In this document: in pieces, positions 35,889 to 44,549 of the stretch
Layout of the letters: every line of letters begins with the position of its first letter
Numbering within the stretch: position 1 is the first letter of the stretch
Source: CAZSDU01 sp964605775
GTDB lineage: Bacteria; Bacteroidota; Bacteroidia; Bacteroidales; FEN-979
NCBI GenBank assembly: GCA_964605775.1
Contig: CAZSDU010000004.1
Coordinates: 78,803-142,802, forward strand
Direction: 5' to 3'
DNA: 64,000 nt
Program-made: the position numbers and the translations under genes
Notes under the pieces: generated by a model
The model's input: the letters and a program-made list of their open reading frames with translations, nothing else
Told to the model about the DNA's origin: nothing
Database searches by the model: none

Positions 35889-36887
35889 ATGTTTATTCAA
35901 TATTTCAAATCCGGATTTTTCAATCAATACCTGGTGATCGGAATTCTCGGACTGATACTTTGGACAGGTTCCTTTATCCAGCCACCGCTCATGCCGTTTC
36001 CTTCAGGCCCCGTCCCCTTGTACGGGTTGCTGTACCAAATACTGTACAAGGTTCCGTTATTGCCGGTTATACTTGGTTTTCTGCTTGTTTTAGGGGAAAC
36101 ATACTGGCTCACCAGAATACTGGATCGTCATAACCTCATCCTGAAAAATTCCTCACTCTCTGCACTGGTTTTCTTTGTCCTGATGAGTTCTAACCCTGAG
36201 CAGCTGACCCTGAACCCTGTCAATATCAGTGTTCTTTTTCTGATCATCATTCTGTATCACCTGATGATCAGTTATAACAAGCCTGAGCATCTCGACCGCA
36301 TTTATGCAGCAGGGTTTTTTACGGCCATGGCAACGCTGTTTTACTTTCCGTTTCTTTTCTGGTTCGGATTTATTCTGGTCTCTTTTATTTTATTCCGTTC
36401 TGGGAACTGGCGCCAGTGGGTGGGTTCATTTATCGGGTTGCTCACTCCATTTATCTTTCTGGCCGTATTTTATTTCTGGTTCGATGATCTTGAATTCAGG
36501 ATCAGGGAATATAGCTTGGTTTTCCAACAGCTTTTTGTATTTCCAAATCCATTCCAGGTTGATTTCTGGATACTGTCAGGATTCACCCTGATGCTGGCTC
36601 TTTTTGGCCTGTTAAAGCTGATGGGCGGGCCAGTGGAAAAAACAGTGGAAATCAGGGCAAAGATCAACATTGTCCTGTGGATGATCCCGTTTGCCATTGT
36701 TTCCTTTGGTTTTTCCGGTTTCCTGGCCATTTACCATCCTGCCTTAGCCATGCCAACCTTTACACTGGCGATGACTACGGCTCTGACCAGTCTAAAAAAA
36801 ACAAAGTTTATGGAAAGTATTCTGATTCTTTATTTTCTTGCCATATTGGTCAATAATCTTCTCATCCACACCCTGAAAACATACTGA
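35889..36887 (+). CDS. DUF6427-type polytopic membrane protein
   Basis: A 332-residue protein with about 8-9 hydrophobic segments, starting MFIQYFKSGFFNQYLVIGIL. Pro-rich FIQPPLMPFPSGPVPLY is followed by membrane helices throughout. It resembles the DUF6427 family, which is restricted to Bacteroidota and of unknown function. Motifs seen are EQLTLNPVNISVLFLIII, YFPFLFWFGFILVSFILFR and WRQWVGSFIGLLTPF. No catalytic residues stand out. It lies between purD and rnhB. Confidence 0.65.
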   Translation: MFIQYFKSGFFNQYLVIGILGLILWTGSFIQPPLMPFPSGPVPLYGLLYQILYKVPLLPVILGFLLVLGETYWLTRILDRHNLILKNSSLSALVFFVLMSSNPEQLTLNPVNISVLFLIIILYHLMISYNKPEHLDRIYAAGFFTAMATLFYFPFLFWFGFILVSFILFRSGNWRQWVGSFIGLLTPFIFLAVFYFWFDDLEFRIREYSLVFQQLFVFPNPFQVDFWILSGFTLMLALFGLLKLMGGPVEKTVEIRAKINIVLWMIPFAIVSFGFSGFLAIYHPALAMPTFTLAMTTALTSLKKTKFMESILILYFLAILVNNLLIHTLKTY

Positions 36888-36902
36888 TTTAAGTATTCAA
36901 AG

Positions 36903-37502
36903 ATGCTGACAGGTCATTTTACAGAAGAATCAATAGAAGCCGGTTGCGATGAAGCCGGCAGAGGATGTCTGGCGGGTCCTGTTTTTGCAGCTGCAGTGAT
37001 CCTACCCAGGGACTTTCGCCATGAGTTCATTGATGATTCCAAGAAACTCCCTAGGCATCAAAGGATAGAGATGCGGAAAGTCATTGAATCAGAAGCTGTA
37101 TCCTGGGCAGTATCCAGTGTTGATGCTGAAATGGTCGACCGGATCAACATTCTGAATGCTTCCTTTCTGGCTATGCATCAAGCCATTCAGGCCTTGGCCG
37201 TCAGGCCACAGTTGCTATTGATTGACGGAAACCGCTTTCAACCATATCAGAAAATTCCTCACCTTTGTATCGTCAAAGGAGATGGTAAATTTCTTTCCAT
37301 TGCTGCCGCATCCATATTGGCAAAAACATACCGTGATGAATATATGGAAAAGCTTCATGAGCAATATCCGGGTTATGACTGGAAGAACAACAAAGGCTAC
37401 CCGTGTAAAAAACATCGGGAAGGAATTGCAGTACACGGAATCAGTCCTTTCCACAGAAGATCTTTCCGCTTGGCAGAACAGCTAAAATTAAATCTGGAAT
37501 GA
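36903..37502 (+). CDS. rnhB: Ribonuclease HII
   Basis: RNase HII removes ribonucleotides from DNA and RNA-DNA hybrids. The 199-residue product has the signature GCDEAGRGCLAGPVFAAAV, with the catalytic Asp-Glu pair, then DDSKKLPRHQR and LLIDGNRF (third Asp). The fourth acidic residue is in SILAKTYRDEYME. The active site is complete. It overlaps the next gene by four bases (ATGA). Confidence 0.95.
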   Translation: MLTGHFTEESIEAGCDEAGRGCLAGPVFAAAVILPRDFRHEFIDDSKKLPRHQRIEMRKVIESEAVSWAVSSVDAEMVDRINILNASFLAMHQAIQALAVRPQLLLIDGNRFQPYQKIPHLCIVKGDGKFLSIAAASILAKTYRDEYMEKLHEQYPGYDWKNNKGYPCKKHREGIAVHGISPFHRRSFRLAEQLKLNLE

Positions 37503-40234
37503 AGAAACTCAGGATTTTTCTGATCGGACTTGCTGTCGTTATTTTTATAACCGGACTCTGTTTTCTGGCATACCGCCTTTATATTAAGGTTCAAATACCT
37601 ACTGCTTCACCTTATAGTGCAATCCCTGAAAATACCGCAATCATCATAAAACTGAATAAAGCCGGAAAGCTGTGGGAAGAATTAAACCGCTCCAACCTGC
37701 TTTGGAAGGAACTTACCAGGTTTCCGGGGATTAAATCCATACAGGACGAGATCCGGCAGATGGATTCTGTGTGCCGGAAAAATCAGAAATTCAACAAACT
37801 GGTCCGCCAGTATAACCTGATTATTTCAATCTCTGTAAGCGGGAGATCCAGCTTTGGCGCACTCTACCTTACTACCCTGCCCGGACCTCGTCCGGAACAT
37901 GAACTGCTGACCTTCTTGAAAGATTTTATGGAGGAAAAAGCAACCCTTGTTGAGACTCCTTATGCGGAAACCCGGATATACCGTTTTTCCTCCGGAGAAA
38001 AGGGTAGTCCATTTTACTTTGCCGTTCTCAAGGGCGTTTTTATGGGCAGCTATCGATCCGACCTAGTGAAAAAAAGCATTGACCGTCTGTCGCTCAATAC
38101 GCCAACTGTGGCTTCAGGAGGCTTCAGAAAAGTAGAATCCACCACCGGAAAAAACGTGGATGCTAATATTTATATCAACTATCGCTACTTCTCCATGATC
38201 CTGCTTAAAATTACCAGGGAAGAAGCCCTCCCGGATTTATTGAAAGTTGCCCGCTTTGCCGATTGGAGTGGCATGGATGTATTGATTAAAAAAGATGAAC
38301 TCCTGTTGACTGGATATACCACAGCCACAGATTCCAGTGTGTATTTTCTTTCCCTCTTCAATAATCAGTATCCTCAGAAAATTGAAATAACGGCTACCAT
38401 TCCTGCTTCCTGTTCCTATTTTACATTTTTCGGATGGAATGACCCTGGGCAGTATATGAAGCGCTATTTGTCCAGAAAACTAAGAAATGACGCCTATTCT
38501 GGAAAATTTCCAAAAACACCTTCGATTTTTGACCAGAATGCGTTGGATCTCTCCGCTTACTTCACTCCCTGGATTGGCAATCAGGCTTGCCTTGCCGTCA
38601 TTGAATCAAATAGTAAACCTCAGCAGAACATTACCTTTGCGTCATTTAAATGCCTCGACACCCTCCTGACCCGCCAGTATCTCAGAAAGCTTGCCGACAC
38701 CCTGGGAATGAAGTCGGATTCTTTGATATATAAAGGCCATAGCATCTACGGGATGAACTTCACTTCTCCCCTACCGATCATATTTGGTGAATTATTTGAA
38801 AAATCCCAGGCAAAATTTTATGGCTTCCTTCAGGATTATGTTGTCTTTTGTTCCCAGCGTAAAGATTTCCAGTATTTAGTGGATGAGGAAATGGCCGGAA
38901 ATATGCTGAGTAAAAACAAAGACTATCTTGATTTTTTCAGCGAATTTCCGGATAATGCCAATGTCTTCTACTACTTCAATACAAGAAATGCATCCTCCAG
39001 CTTGAAAAACATTCTCACGGATGAACTGAATTTCAACCTGAAACCCCTGACCGACAGCATTAAAAAATTCCAGTCCCTGGCATTACAGTTCAACAACCAG
39101 GAGGGAATGTTTTATTCCAGCATGTATCTTCGTTTCAATCCCAATCTTTCGCAGGAAGGTCCGTTATTATGGCAAACAGCGCTTGATACAACCCTTTTGG
39201 GGAAACCTGAAATCATCAATGACCTTGGAATACCACTGATCGTTGCCTGGGATGTTTCAGGAAATTTATATGGCGTTGATCCGGAGGGAAAGATACTGTG
39301 GAAAAACAAGATCATGGGAAAAATACGCGACAGGGTTCATTCCATCCTACTACCCGGAATGGATTCAGCGCTTATCCTATTCAATACCGATACCCATCTT
39401 TATCTGATCCATGCTGACGGACGTCTGGCAGATCGATTCCCGATGCGTTTCCCCCTCCGTGCCACCAATGGCCTGACCCTCATTGACCATAACAACCAGA
39501 AGGATTACCGTATATTGGTTGCCTTCGAGGATCAAAGGGTATATACCTTTACCCTGTCAGGAAAATCTGTGAATTCCTGGGATCCTCCCCATCTGAAAGA
39601 GGATATTATTCTGCCGGTTATTCATAAAAAAATCTCAGGCGTGGATTATATTCTGATCTCCGGTGATAAAGGGAAAGTCATGATTGTTGACCAAAACGGA
39701 AAGACATCCATCAACCTGAGTCCCAAATTCGGACATTCTCCGAATTCAGGCTTTTACCTCAACCGCACCAACCGAAAAGGATTGTTCGTTACCACGGAAC
39801 CCGATGGCAAGGTGATTTTTATCACGTCCGGTGGAAAAATCAATGAAGCTACCCTGAATTTATTCAGCAATGACCATTATTTCTTTTATGAAGATATCAC
39901 CGGGAACGGTTCTCCTGAATTCATCGTGTTTGACAGAAATACATTGTATTATTATAACCGTTATTATAAACTCATCTATTCCTATACTTTCCGCCGTGAA
40001 ATTCTCACGCCTCCCTTCCTGCTCCACTCGCCTGCAGGCAAGGCCATGATCGGACTGGTCGCTCCTGACACCCGTGAACTTTTCCTGTTTGATCATCATG
40101 GACTAAGAGAAATGGAAACCGGGTTAAGAGGCACAACTCCCTTTAGCATTGTCTCCCTGGGCAATTACAGCCAAACCAGCCTGGTGGTTGGGTCAGGAAA
40201 GATGCTAAAAAATTACCGTTTAACGAAGCCTTAG
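37499..40234 (+). CDS. Large membrane-anchored protein with C-terminal beta-propeller-like repeats
   Basis: A 911-residue protein with one N-terminal membrane segment (about 7-28, LIGLAVVIFITGLCFLAYRLY); the rest is predicted periplasmic. Residues about 40-560 resemble the DUF3352-like domain (ENTAIIIKLNKAGKLW, FMGSYRSDLVKKSIDRL). The C-terminal ~320 residues contain repeated strands such as IPLIVAWDVSGNLYGVDPEG and LLPGMDSALILFNTDTHLYLI, each with a G-(N/D)-L/V-Y turn, like a PQQ-type beta-propeller. I cannot assign a function. The C-terminal 15 bases overlap the convergent murD fusion gene. It is translationally coupled to rnhB. Confidence 0.6.
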   Translation: MKKLRIFLIGLAVVIFITGLCFLAYRLYIKVQIPTASPYSAIPENTAIIIKLNKAGKLWEELNRSNLLWKELTRFPGIKSIQDEIRQMDSVCRKNQKFNKLVRQYNLIISISVSGRSSFGALYLTTLPGPRPEHELLTFLKDFMEEKATLVETPYAETRIYRFSSGEKGSPFYFAVLKGVFMGSYRSDLVKKSIDRLSLNTPTVASGGFRKVESTTGKNVDANIYINYRYFSMILLKITREEALPDLLKVARFADWSGMDVLIKKDELLLTGYTTATDSSVYFLSLFNNQYPQKIEITATIPASCSYFTFFGWNDPGQYMKRYLSRKLRNDAYSGKFPKTPSIFDQNALDLSAYFTPWIGNQACLAVIESNSKPQQNITFASFKCLDTLLTRQYLRKLADTLGMKSDSLIYKGHSIYGMNFTSPLPIIFGELFEKSQAKFYGFLQDYVVFCSQRKDFQYLVDEEMAGNMLSKNKDYLDFFSEFPDNANVFYYFNTRNASSSLKNILTDELNFNLKPLTDSIKKFQSLALQFNNQEGMFYSSMYLRFNPNLSQEGPLLWQTALDTTLLGKPEIINDLGIPLIVAWDVSGNLYGVDPEGKILWKNKIMGKIRDRVHSILLPGMDSALILFNTDTHLYLIHADGRLADRFPMRFPLRATNGLTLIDHNNQKDYRILVAFEDQRVYTFTLSGKSVNSWDPPHLKEDIILPVIHKKISGVDYILISGDKGKVMIVDQNGKTSINLSPKFGHSPNSGFYLNRTNRKGLFVTTEPDGKVIFITSGGKINEATLNLFSNDHYFFYEDITGNGSPEFIVFDRNTLYYYNRYYKLIYSYTFRREILTPPFLLHSPAGKAMIGLVAPDTRELFLFDHHGLREMETGLRGTTPFSIVSLGNYSQTSLVVGSGKMLKNYRLTKP

Positions 40235-42538
40235 GACACTTCCCTGACGGGGTTCAATCCCGTAGGAAAGATGATTCCGCTTGGCCAGTACTTTCAATTT
40301 AATCCCATAAAGTTGGGATATCTGGTGTAAGGTTTCTCCTTCCCTGACAATATGTGCCGTTGAAGCGCCTTTCCTGCGTTTTGGTTCAAGATAGATGATC
40401 TCTCCAGATGTATTGGATACCACGGATGGAAGATCATTGAATTTTCTCAGGCGTTTAGCCGAAACCCCAAATTCCTTGGCCAGGCTTTCAATTCGATCAC
40501 CCTGACGGGAGATGATCAGTTGTAACTGGTTATTCAGATAAACCTTACGGTGGTTCGGCCATTCTCCGAATACTTCCAGTGTACTCAACCAGGTCAGATT
40601 TCCAAAACCTCCTGTATTTTCTTTTGCTAAAGGAGGTATATTATTAACAATATCATATTGGTAGAGTCCGAATCTTTCTATCGCCCTGATCAGCATATCT
40701 GCATAGGCCGGGTTGGTGGCATATCCTGCCGACTGAAGTCCCTTGGACCATCCCCGGTAATCTGTGACATCCAGGTTAAAAAGACCTTTATAGCGGTCCC
40801 TTTGGGTCAGGAAAAAAGAATGATCGCGAAATGACTCCTCAGGATTATCATACCTTCGGAAACATTCATTTGGATGATCATCATCCTGATAATACGTTTT
40901 TCCCAGCCAGCCCTTATGACACTTTATCCCAAAATGATTGTTGGCTTCGATGGCCATTGGACTCTGTCCGGCCCTCGATTCAATGATCCCCTGGGCGAGG
41001 GTTATACTGGCAGGAATCCGGTAGATCATCATTTCCTGAATGGCAATGTCCTTATATCGCTGGATATAAACCTCCACATTAGTGGCATAATCCGATTTCT
41101 GAGCATAATTACTGAATTCCACAAAGAAAAACAGAAATATCAGGACGAAACGAATCAGTTCCCTGAACCTTTTCCCTCTTTCCTCGAAGTTGTTGAACTC
41201 ATCATAGCTGGCCGCTGCAGGAGAAAGAAGACAGGCATGACCCGGTCTCGTTTCACGAAAAACAATGGGACGAAAATCATCAAACCGCCTGATATAAAAT
41301 AATTTCTTGTCCTTTAATGGATATTGCTCCATTTGCTCTCCAATACGTTTTCCAGCAGCGCCAACCAGGATCAGGTTACGTATGTCAGTGTCAGATAAAA
41401 AAACCGCTAAACCTGAATAATCTATGCCGCGGTCAAAGCCACCGGCAATCAGGGTGTCCACGTCCGGGATCGCTTTTACTGCTTCCATGCATGCTTCGGG
41501 TATGGTGGAAATAGAATCATTATAAAAATGGATTCCGCGATATTCTCCCAGATATTCCAACCGATGCTGTAAGCCTTTGAAACTTTCAATGCCTTCTTCG
41601 ATAAACTCGTTGGAGATCCCCAAGATTTTTAAAACGTTGAGTGCCGCCAGAATATTATTCAGGTTATGCTCTCCCCTTAAAAACCTTTCCTGATGTATTT
41701 TCCAGACTTCCTCACGGAGATGGCCATCCGAAAAGCAACACCATCCATCCTGGATATAAGCTCCCGGGATCATTTCCTGATGAATAGAAAATGGCCTGGA
41801 AATCCGGTCATCAAAATAGGGTTTCAGGTGATTTTTTAATCGTTCATCCTCGAAATTATAAACCAGAACGTCTTGGTGCTTCTGATACTTAATGATGTTA
41901 ATTTTTGCCAATTGATAGTCCTCATAAGAGGGGTAGGCGTCGAGGTGTTCCTGAAAAAGGTTCAGTAAAACTGCAATATGCGGCGACTTCTCAAGGTATT
42001 CCAACTGATGCGAGGAAAGTTCGAAAACAATTTTCGTTTCGGGTTTGATTAGATCAGTAAAATGAAAAGCAGGATTGCCGATATTTCCGACAAGTATCGT
42101 ATCTTCCCCGGCTGTCTTCAGCATATGATGAATCAGACTGGCGGTGGTGCTTTTACCTTTGGTCCCGCTAATCCCGATCACCCTCGAAGCATAAGCCTGG
42201 AGGAATAGATCCGTCTGAGAAGTGATCTTTTCCCGCGACACCGCCTGATTCCCCGTGCAATAGGGTGAAAGTTGCTTCCAGATGGGAATTCCCGGCGAAC
42301 GGAAAATCAGGTCAAAAGAATTAAGATGGTCAAGATAAGCTGGACCGGAAATAATATCCACATTGGGATCGTTTCTTAAAACAGGATTCTCTCCCACCTT
42401 CTCATTGAGATCTGCAATGGTGATCATTTTGCCCGGAAAAATTTCTCGGATCAGGGTATAACTTGACTGTCCCTCCCTTCCAAATCCAAGCAAGAGTACC
42501 GATCGGTCAGCAATTCTATTCCGGATCAGATCAATCAT
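40220..42538 (-). CDS. MurD-type ligase fused to an exported glucosaminidase with LysM repeats
   Basis: One open frame of 772 residues joins two functions. Residues 1-461 are a Mur ligase of the MurD family: GFGREGQSSYTLI at the N-terminus, the ATP-site GISGTKGKSTTASLIHHML (122-140), and NDSISTIPEA. It ends like MurD (LLSPAAASYDEFNNFEERG). Residues 462-480 (IRFVLIFLFFFVEFSNYAQ) look like a signal peptide or signal anchor. Residues about 485-630 form a glucosaminidase domain (LAQGIIESRAGQSPMA, NNHFGIKCH), and the rest holds two LysM-like repeats. The neighbouring murL suggests the ligase adds L-Glu (MurD2 type). No Met, Val or Leu start codon lies at the junction. Confidence 0.8.
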   Translation of the reverse strand: MIDLIRNRIADRSVLLLGFGREGQSSYTLIREIFPGKMITIADLNEKVGENPVLRNDPNVDIISGPAYLDHLNSFDLIFRSPGIPIWKQLSPYCTGNQAVSREKITSQTDLFLQAYASRVIGISGTKGKSTTASLIHHMLKTAGEDTILVGNIGNPAFHFTDLIKPETKIVFELSSHQLEYLEKSPHIAVLLNLFQEHLDAYPSYEDYQLAKINIIKYQKHQDVLVYNFEDERLKNHLKPYFDDRISRPFSIHQEMIPGAYIQDGWCCFSDGHLREEVWKIHQERFLRGEHNLNNILAALNVLKILGISNEFIEEGIESFKGLQHRLEYLGEYRGIHFYNDSISTIPEACMEAVKAIPDVDTLIAGGFDRGIDYSGLAVFLSDTDIRNLILVGAAGKRIGEQMEQYPLKDKKLFYIRRFDDFRPIVFRETRPGHACLLSPAAASYDEFNNFEERGKRFRELIRFVLIFLFFFVEFSNYAQKSDYATNVEVYIQRYKDIAIQEMMIYRIPASITLAQGIIESRAGQSPMAIEANNHFGIKCHKGWLGKTYYQDDDHPNECFRRYDNPEESFRDHSFFLTQRDRYKGLFNLDVTDYRGWSKGLQSAGYATNPAYADMLIRAIERFGLYQYDIVNNIPPLAKENTGGFGNLTWLSTLEVFGEWPNHRKVYLNNQLQLIISRQGDRIESLAKEFGVSAKRLRKFNDLPSVVSNTSGEIIYLEPKRRKGASTAHIVREGETLHQISQLYGIKLKVLAKRNHLSYGIEPRQGSVLRLR

Positions 42539-43910
42539 TCAAAACGGTTTTTAATCGTTGTTCAAAGTTTGGCGGAAGAAAATGATGATTTTCAAATTTT
42601 TTCATAAAGCATTGAAAATCAATTGAACGATAGCGAATGAAGGGTTCCGACCGGAAATAATTTTTCAGCAGTTCAGGAAGTGCATGATTTTTCCTCTGGC
42701 GAATGGTTTCACATAAAGCAAGGTTCACTTCGGTGATGGTGCCCACGCAGTCGAAAGGTTTTTCCTCGGTAAGACCACATAATTGATCGAAATAAATCTG
42801 TAGGGAAGAATCTCTCAAAAGGTTCTTCCCGAAAATTTGGATCAGTTGTTCTTCCGTTAAAAACGGAGATAAGATAATATAAGTAAACAGGCATTTGGCA
42901 CACTTTCCGCACCAGGAATCGGTTTTACTCCCCGCATTGCAACTGCGGAATACCGGATGATACTGCTCAAATAAGGAAAACAGTCTGGCAATCTGTAATT
43001 CACTGACAGGCCGGAGAAAGCTGAAGTAATTAATTTCAGGGCTGATCCATTCATTGAGATAATCACGGAAATCTGACTCGAACAAAACAGATTTGGAGTA
43101 CTGATGATTGATATTTGTTCCGTAAATCGTCGCCTCATTAGCGCTGGATTCATTGGAAAGCGCAATATGCCGATGACCTGTCAGAATGGCGGTCAACACG
43201 GCAACAAAAGCCAGAAGGGCAGAAAATGGCGTATGCCCGTTAAGAAAGCCTTTTTCATTCAGCCTTAGCAATCCTTTATCCAGGCTACGGTCGATCTGCA
43301 GGAAATCCTTAGGCTCAAAACCTGCCGCCTTGATGGTGTTCAAACTCGCACTCCTGGGATTCATAATCAGGGGCAAAACAGGTGAACCATGTTTTAACAG
43401 CTCAAGGGTGACGGCAGAGTCCTTGCCACCTCCAACCGGAATGATCAGGGTATTATCGAATGTATAGCGTTGAAAGGGAAAACCAAAACGGGAATCCACC
43501 TCCATTTCCATGAAATCATCCAAACCGGCTGAAATGGAATTAAGGTAAAAGAATTCTCCCAGTCCATTGAAGTACAACTTTTTCCACCATTCAATCTGAC
43601 GAGATGACAGCAGAAAAGGGCGAATGATCAGTTTGGGTGAACAGGCGGCCTTCCAATAGCTGATCAGTTCAATCATACCCAGATTAAACACGATCGCATC
43701 CATTTTGCCTTTAAGCTGTTCTGGGGATAGAATAAGACCTTTGGCTGGAATGAAATAAGCGGGATGGAAAGTATATTTTCCGGATAAATTAAAAGTATAG
43801 GAAATCCTTAAGCCTTCGGCTGAAATTTTATACGATTGTTTTTCAAATGCAAACCATGGAAACTGGGCACGAAATTGCATAAATTTTTCCTGGTGGTTTG
43901 ACTTCAACAT
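42531..43910 (-). CDS. murL: MurL: UDP-MurNAc-L-Ala-L-Glu epimerase
   Basis: MurL epimerises the terminal L-Glu of UDP-MurNAc-L-Ala-L-Glu to D-Glu in an ATP-dependent reaction, replacing glutamate racemase. It was described in Xanthomonas together with MurD2. The 459-residue product has the P-loop-like IPVGGGKDSAVTLELL (GGGKDS at 160-165), LYFNGLGEFFYLNS, NGHTPFSALLAF, SNESSANEATIYGTNINH and FLRPVSELQIARLF. A cysteine set SCN...WCGKCAKC (Cys324, 334, 337, 340) may bind metal. This layout matches the family over most of its length. Eight bases overlap with the MurD-type gene, so the two are translated together. A promoter element lies upstream. Confidence 0.87.
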   Translation of the reverse strand: MLKSNHQEKFMQFRAQFPWFAFEKQSYKISAEGLRISYTFNLSGKYTFHPAYFIPAKGLILSPEQLKGKMDAIVFNLGMIELISYWKAACSPKLIIRPFLLSSRQIEWWKKLYFNGLGEFFYLNSISAGLDDFMEMEVDSRFGFPFQRYTFDNTLIIPVGGGKDSAVTLELLKHGSPVLPLIMNPRSASLNTIKAAGFEPKDFLQIDRSLDKGLLRLNEKGFLNGHTPFSALLAFVAVLTAILTGHRHIALSNESSANEATIYGTNINHQYSKSVLFESDFRDYLNEWISPEINYFSFLRPVSELQIARLFSLFEQYHPVFRSCNAGSKTDSWCGKCAKCLFTYIILSPFLTEEQLIQIFGKNLLRDSSLQIYFDQLCGLTEEKPFDCVGTITEVNLALCETIRQRKNHALPELLKNYFRSEPFIRYRSIDFQCFMKKFENHHFLPPNFEQRLKTVLND

Positions 43911-43928
43911 GAAATGGTATTATTTTTG
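43897..43928 (+). promoter_or_regulatory. Promoter of the YqgE/AlgH-family gene
   Basis: TTTG (43897-43900), 20 bases, then TATTTTTG (43921-43928) matches both Bacteroidota elements. It lies downstream of the ATG at 43914 and upstream of 43968, which supports the later start for the gene. Confidence 0.65.
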
Positions 43929-43942
43929 TCAGCGAGTGAAGA

Positions 43943-43950
43943 CAAAATTA
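43943..43950 (-). promoter_or_regulatory. Promoter -7 element for murL
   Basis: TAATTTTG on the minus strand matches TAnnTTTG, 32 bases before the murL start at 43910. It interleaves with the divergent promoter of the opposite gene. Confidence 0.45.
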
Positions 43951-43967
43951 ATAAAATTGTCGGATTC

Positions 43968-44528
43968 ATGACATCATCCCTGATAAAACCGAAACAAGGC
44001 ATTATCCTGATCTCAGAACCCTCTTTGAGGGATTACTACTTCCGGCAATCGGTAGTCCTGCTTGCAGAGCATAACGAAGAAGGCACTTTTGGCGTGATCA
44101 TCAATAAACCCCTTGAGACCAGACTTAGTGAAGTGATACCTGACTTCCCCGATGTCGACCTTTCCTTATATCTTGGAGGACCTGTTCAAACCGACAATTT
44201 ATTCTATATTCATACGATAGACCATATTGAACAGAGTTTTCCAATTATCGAGGGACTGTATTGGGGAGGTGACCTTGATATCATCAAGGGCATGATAGAG
44301 AAAGGAAAAGTCAGCAAACACGAAATAAGGTTTTTCATCGGATATTCAGGCTGGCATCCCAAACAGCTCGACCATGAAATTCAAGAGAAATCCTGGGTTC
44401 TTTCCCATACAACCGTTAATGAAATCATCTATGCTGAACCTGAAAAACTATGGAGCTCTCATCTGAAAAGCATGGGGAAAGATTATGCCATCTGGGCGAA
44501 TTTTCCTGCAGACCCGTCCCTCAACTAA
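43968..44528 (+). CDS. YqgE/AlgH-family protein
   Basis: A 186-residue cytoplasmic protein of the YqgE/AlgH family, of unclear function. Matching features are IKPKQGIILISEPSLRDYYF at the start, RQSVVLLAEHNEEGTFGVII, LYLGGPVQTDNLFYIH, and FFIGYSGWHPKQLDHEI followed by W and EKLW near the end. The ATG at 43968 is preferred over 43914 because the promoter lies between them and homology starts here. It is divergent from murL and 21 bases upstream of a membrane-protein gene. Confidence 0.88.
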   Translation: MTSSLIKPKQGIILISEPSLRDYYFRQSVVLLAEHNEEGTFGVIINKPLETRLSEVIPDFPDVDLSLYLGGPVQTDNLFYIHTIDHIEQSFPIIEGLYWGGDLDIIKGMIEKGKVSKHEIRFFIGYSGWHPKQLDHEIQEKSWVLSHTTVNEIIYAEPEKLWSSHLKSMGKDYAIWANFPADPSLN

Positions 44529-44549
44529 TTCAAGACTTAATCCCTCTCA

